Made by a program: the position numbers and the translations under genes | Origin: a bacterium | GTDB lineage: Bacteria; JAMOTN01 | Length of the DNA stretch: 16,680 bases | Direction: 5' to 3' | Assembly (NCBI GenBank): GCA_027062325.1 | Contig: JAMOTN010000075.1 | Coordinates: 1-16,680, forward strand | The notes under the pieces: model-generated | What the model saw: only the letters and a program-made list of their open reading frames with translations | What the model was told of the DNA's origin: nothing | Database searches by the model: none | Part shown: piece by piece, positions 14,882 to 16,680 of the stretch | Numbering within the stretch: position 1 is the stretch's first letter | Layout: each line of letters begins with the position of its first letter

Positions 14882-15964
14882 ATGGTTAGGTTTAGAGTTG
14901 ATGCAGCAGATATTAAGAAAAATGTTGTTGATTTGTTGAAAATTATAAAGACTAGAAGCTTTCAACCAATTTTAGCAGCTGTATATTTTAAGGCTGCTGG
15001 AGATAAGCTTTTGATGGTTGGGGCAACTCAGGAAGCTCAACTTTATGTTGAGAGTGGCGCAGTTATTGAGGAAGAGGGTGAGTTCTTGCTTCCTGCAAAG
15101 ATTGCTGCTGATATTTTTAAGGATGCAGAGGGAGAGGTTCACTTTGAAATAAGTGAGGGAAATGTCTTTATAAAGATGGAAAGCGTTGAGTACAAGTTGC
15201 GTGTTGTGCCGGCTGATGATTATCCTTACAAAGAAGTGCCAACATTTGAAGGTCGTTTGACGTTACCTTCAGAGGTAATGGATTTAATTGTAAAGAAGGT
15301 GGCGATAGCTGCGGCTACTGATCCTGTTGATATTATGAGTGGAGTGTTGCTTGAGTTTGAAGAGGGAAAAGTTACAGCGGTTGCTTCTGATAACTACAGA
15401 CTTGCATGGTATGAGTTTGGCATAGATAATCAGTTGGTGGGTGAAAGATACATTGTTCCTCAGGCTGTCTTTGCGAGATTGGCAGACATATCTGATGAGG
15501 AGGTTTATTTAACCTTTTCTGAAGGAAAAGTTTTTGCTAAAGGTGATAGAGGGGCAGTTTTAATTTCGAATCTTTTGCAGGGGTCTTTTCCAAATTGGCG
15601 TCAAGTAATACCTCAGATGCATACGACGATGATTGAGTTTGAAAAGAGAGAGTTTCAACAGGCTTTGAAAAGAGTTGTTCCTATGGCAGAAGATAGACGC
15701 AGTGGTGTAAAGCTCAGTATATCCTCAGAGAAGATAGTGTTAGAAATAATGAATAGTCAGTTTGGAGAGGTAAAATCGAATGTACCTCTTTTGAGCTTTG
15801 AAGGAGAGGAAATGGAGATAACATTTGGAATAAATTACCTTGCCGCAGGTGTTGATGCTGCTGAAGAGGATACTGTGGTTTTGAAATTAGCTGGACCTAT
15901 GAGTGCAGCCTATCTTTCAAGTGGGAAATTTAACTACATTTTAGTTCCAATGAGAGTTATATAA
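14882..15964 (+). CDS. dnaN: DNA polymerase III beta subunit (sliding clamp)
   Basis: The sliding clamp encircles DNA as a dimer and tethers DNA polymerase III and other partners. The 360-residue length is standard for three clamp subdomains of about 120 residues each. Recognisable points are the RSFQPILAAVYF segment near residue 20, LRVVPADDYP, ASDNYRLAW and LLQGSFPNWRQVIP in the middle domain, and the C-terminal ILVPMRV, which matches the usual end of the protein. AAGGGGGA (14865-14872) sits about 9 bases before the ATG. dnaN is usually next to dnaA near the origin; here no dnaA or recF is seen and the neighbours are a receiver and an envelope cluster. Confidence 0.95.
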   Translation: MVRFRVDAADIKKNVVDLLKIIKTRSFQPILAAVYFKAAGDKLLMVGATQEAQLYVESGAVIEEEGEFLLPAKIAADIFKDAEGEVHFEISEGNVFIKMESVEYKLRVVPADDYPYKEVPTFEGRLTLPSEVMDLIVKKVAIAAATDPVDIMSGVLLEFEEGKVTAVASDNYRLAWYEFGIDNQLVGERYIVPQAVFARLADISDEEVYLTFSEGKVFAKGDRGAVLISNLLQGSFPNWRQVIPQMHTTMIEFEKREFQQALKRVVPMAEDRRSGVKLSISSEKIVLEIMNSQFGEVKSNVPLLSFEGEEMEITFGINYLAAGVDAAEEDTVVLKLAGPMSAAYLSSGKFNYILVPMRVI

Positions 15965-15987
15965 GTGCAGCTTTGGAGGTGTTTGAT

Positions 15988-16338
15988 TTGAAGAATTGGT
16001 TTTGGATGATAGTTGGAGCAATTGGCGGCTTTTTAGCGGCTTCGTGGTTGAAAGGTAGAGAGATAGTGTCGTCGCAGGAGAAGAAGGCTGTACGTTTTTT
16101 CTACCATGATCCAAATGCTAAGAGTGTGGCAGTTGTTGGTGATTTCAATGGGTGGGATGAGACTAAGGATCAGATGTTTAATATGGGCGGAGGTCTGTGG
16201 GAAGCTGTCATATACTTGGAGCCCGGAGAGTATGAGTATAAGTTTGTAATTGATGGAGAAAAGTGGATTGAAGATCCAAATGCGAAGAAGTTTATAGATG
16301 ATGGTAAGGGAAGAAGAAGTATCGTTACAGTTGAGTAA
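15988..16338 (+). CDS. Membrane-anchored CBM48/AMPK-beta-like domain protein
   Basis: A 116-residue protein with one hydrophobic N-terminal helix (about 4-20), a short linker, and a C-terminal E-set domain (about 33-116). The domain resembles the glycogen-binding module of AMPK beta and the N domain of branching enzymes: VAVVGDFNGWD (47-57), LWEAVIYLEPGEYEYKFVIDG (70-90), a W93 and DPNAKK. These modules bind alpha-glucans or serve as structural domains; there is no enzyme domain here. A start at TTG 15973 is possible in the same frame, but GGAGGTG (15975-15981) points to the TTG at 15988. Its end overlaps the start of the LptF/LptG-like gene, linking it to an envelope function. The function is unknown. 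Confidence 0.8.
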   Translation: MKNWFWMIVGAIGGFLAASWLKGREIVSSQEKKAVRFFYHDPNAKSVAVVGDFNGWDETKDQMFNMGGGLWEAVIYLEPGEYEYKFVIDGEKWIEDPNAKKFIDDGKGRRSIVTVE

Positions 16339-16680
16339 AGTTAGGTTACATAAATTTCCTGCTCTTGTAGATTACTATGTCTGGAGGGAGATATTTTCTC
16401 CTTTTGTATTTGGGCTCTTTTTTTTTCTGTTGATTTTTATGATTGATTTATTGATGAGTTTAATAGATGACTTTATAAGTAAAGGTGTTCCATTTTACGA
16501 TGTTGTGAAATTTTTTTACTATGCAATTCCTGCTTTTCTAGTAGTGGTTATTCCTATGGCAGTTTTATTTGGAGTAATAGTTGGAGTTGGAAGACTGCAT
16601 AGTGGCGGTGAGATTACCGCTATGGTTGCAGGAGGATTGAGCCATTTTAGGATATTTATGCCTATTTTGGTGTTTGCAGT
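16301..16680 (+). CDS. LptF/LptG-family permease (3'-truncated)
   Basis: The reading frame runs open to the window edge. After VRLHKFPALVDYYVWREIFSP it shows a first membrane helix, a loop (IDDFISKGVPFYDVV), a second helix rich in Pro and Val (IPAFLVVVIPMAVLFGVIVG), then GRLHSGGEITAMVAGG. That is the YjgP/YjgQ pattern: Arg-Leu, then an acidic E-I-T-A-M, then a Gly-Gly turn. Such proteins pair with LptB to extract lipopolysaccharide from the inner membrane, implying an outer membrane. The ATG at 16301 (38-base overlap with the preceding gene) is used; a TTG at 16331 (8-base overlap) is a real alternative, and neither has a strong ribosome site. LptF cannot be told from LptG on this fragment. 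Confidence 0.82.
   Translation, partial: MVREEEVSLQLSKVRLHKFPALVDYYVWREIFSPFVFGLFFFLLIFMIDLLMSLIDDFISKGVPFYDVVKFFYYAIPAFLVVVIPMAVLFGVIVGVGRLHSGGEITAMVAGGLSHFRIFMPILVFA

Noticed and set aside
14882-15964. Chromosome origin near dnaN
   Set aside because: No dnaA, recF or gyrase gene and no cluster of DnaA boxes was seen; the gap before dnaN is only 61 bases.

Overview
The window is a gene-dense, AT-rich stretch of a bacterial chromosome. Every recognisable gene lies on the + strand, usually separated by a few bases or overlapping. The contents suggest an anaerobic bacterium with an outer membrane. It has a KamA-type radical SAM aminomutase, an acyl-CoA dehydrogenase/ETF pair placed among biosynthesis genes, an LptF/LptG-type permease and a MacB-type transporter. 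The order rpmF-plsX-fabH-(insert)-fabD-fabG-acpP-fabF-rnc-radical SAM resembles Firmicutes and other deep-branching, often thermophilic lineages. I cannot name the genus. Start codons are ATG, GTG or TTG behind strong GGAGG-type ribosome binding sites.

Layout. (1) 1-552 is the C-terminal part of a KamA-family protein, closed by a clear intrinsic terminator. (2) 620-9056 is a fatty-acid/phospholipid block: promoter, rpmF, plsX, an internal promoter, fabH, an acyl-CoA dehydrogenase, an EtfA-like flavoprotein, fabD, fabG, acpP, a strong hairpin, fabF and rnc. (3) 9056-11604 holds a radical SAM protein and a compact RecN/SMC-like coiled-coil ATPase, both translationally coupled to what precedes them. 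(4) 11642-12428 is a FluC/CrcB fluoride channel with a DUF190 protein. (5) 12431-14306 is a MacB/LolD-type ABC ATPase and its FtsX-like permease. (6) 14440-16680 holds a stand-alone CheY-like receiver, dnaN, a small membrane-anchored CBM48/AMPK-beta-like protein and the start of an LptF/LptG permease.

Functional reading. PlsX, FabH, FabD, FabG, ACP and FabF together cover initiation, elongation, the first reduction and the hand-over to phospholipid synthesis. No enoyl-ACP reductase (FabI/K/L/V) and no dehydratase (FabZ) is in the block. The acyl-CoA dehydrogenase and EtfA-like genes lie between fabH and fabD, where many Firmicutes carry fabK, and no etfB accompanies them. The most interesting hypothesis here is that this flavoprotein pair supplies the enoyl-reduction step of type II fatty acid synthesis, or otherwise ties redox balance to lipid synthesis.

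No tRNA, rRNA, CRISPR array, insertion sequence or phage gene was found, and no gap between genes exceeds 300 bases.
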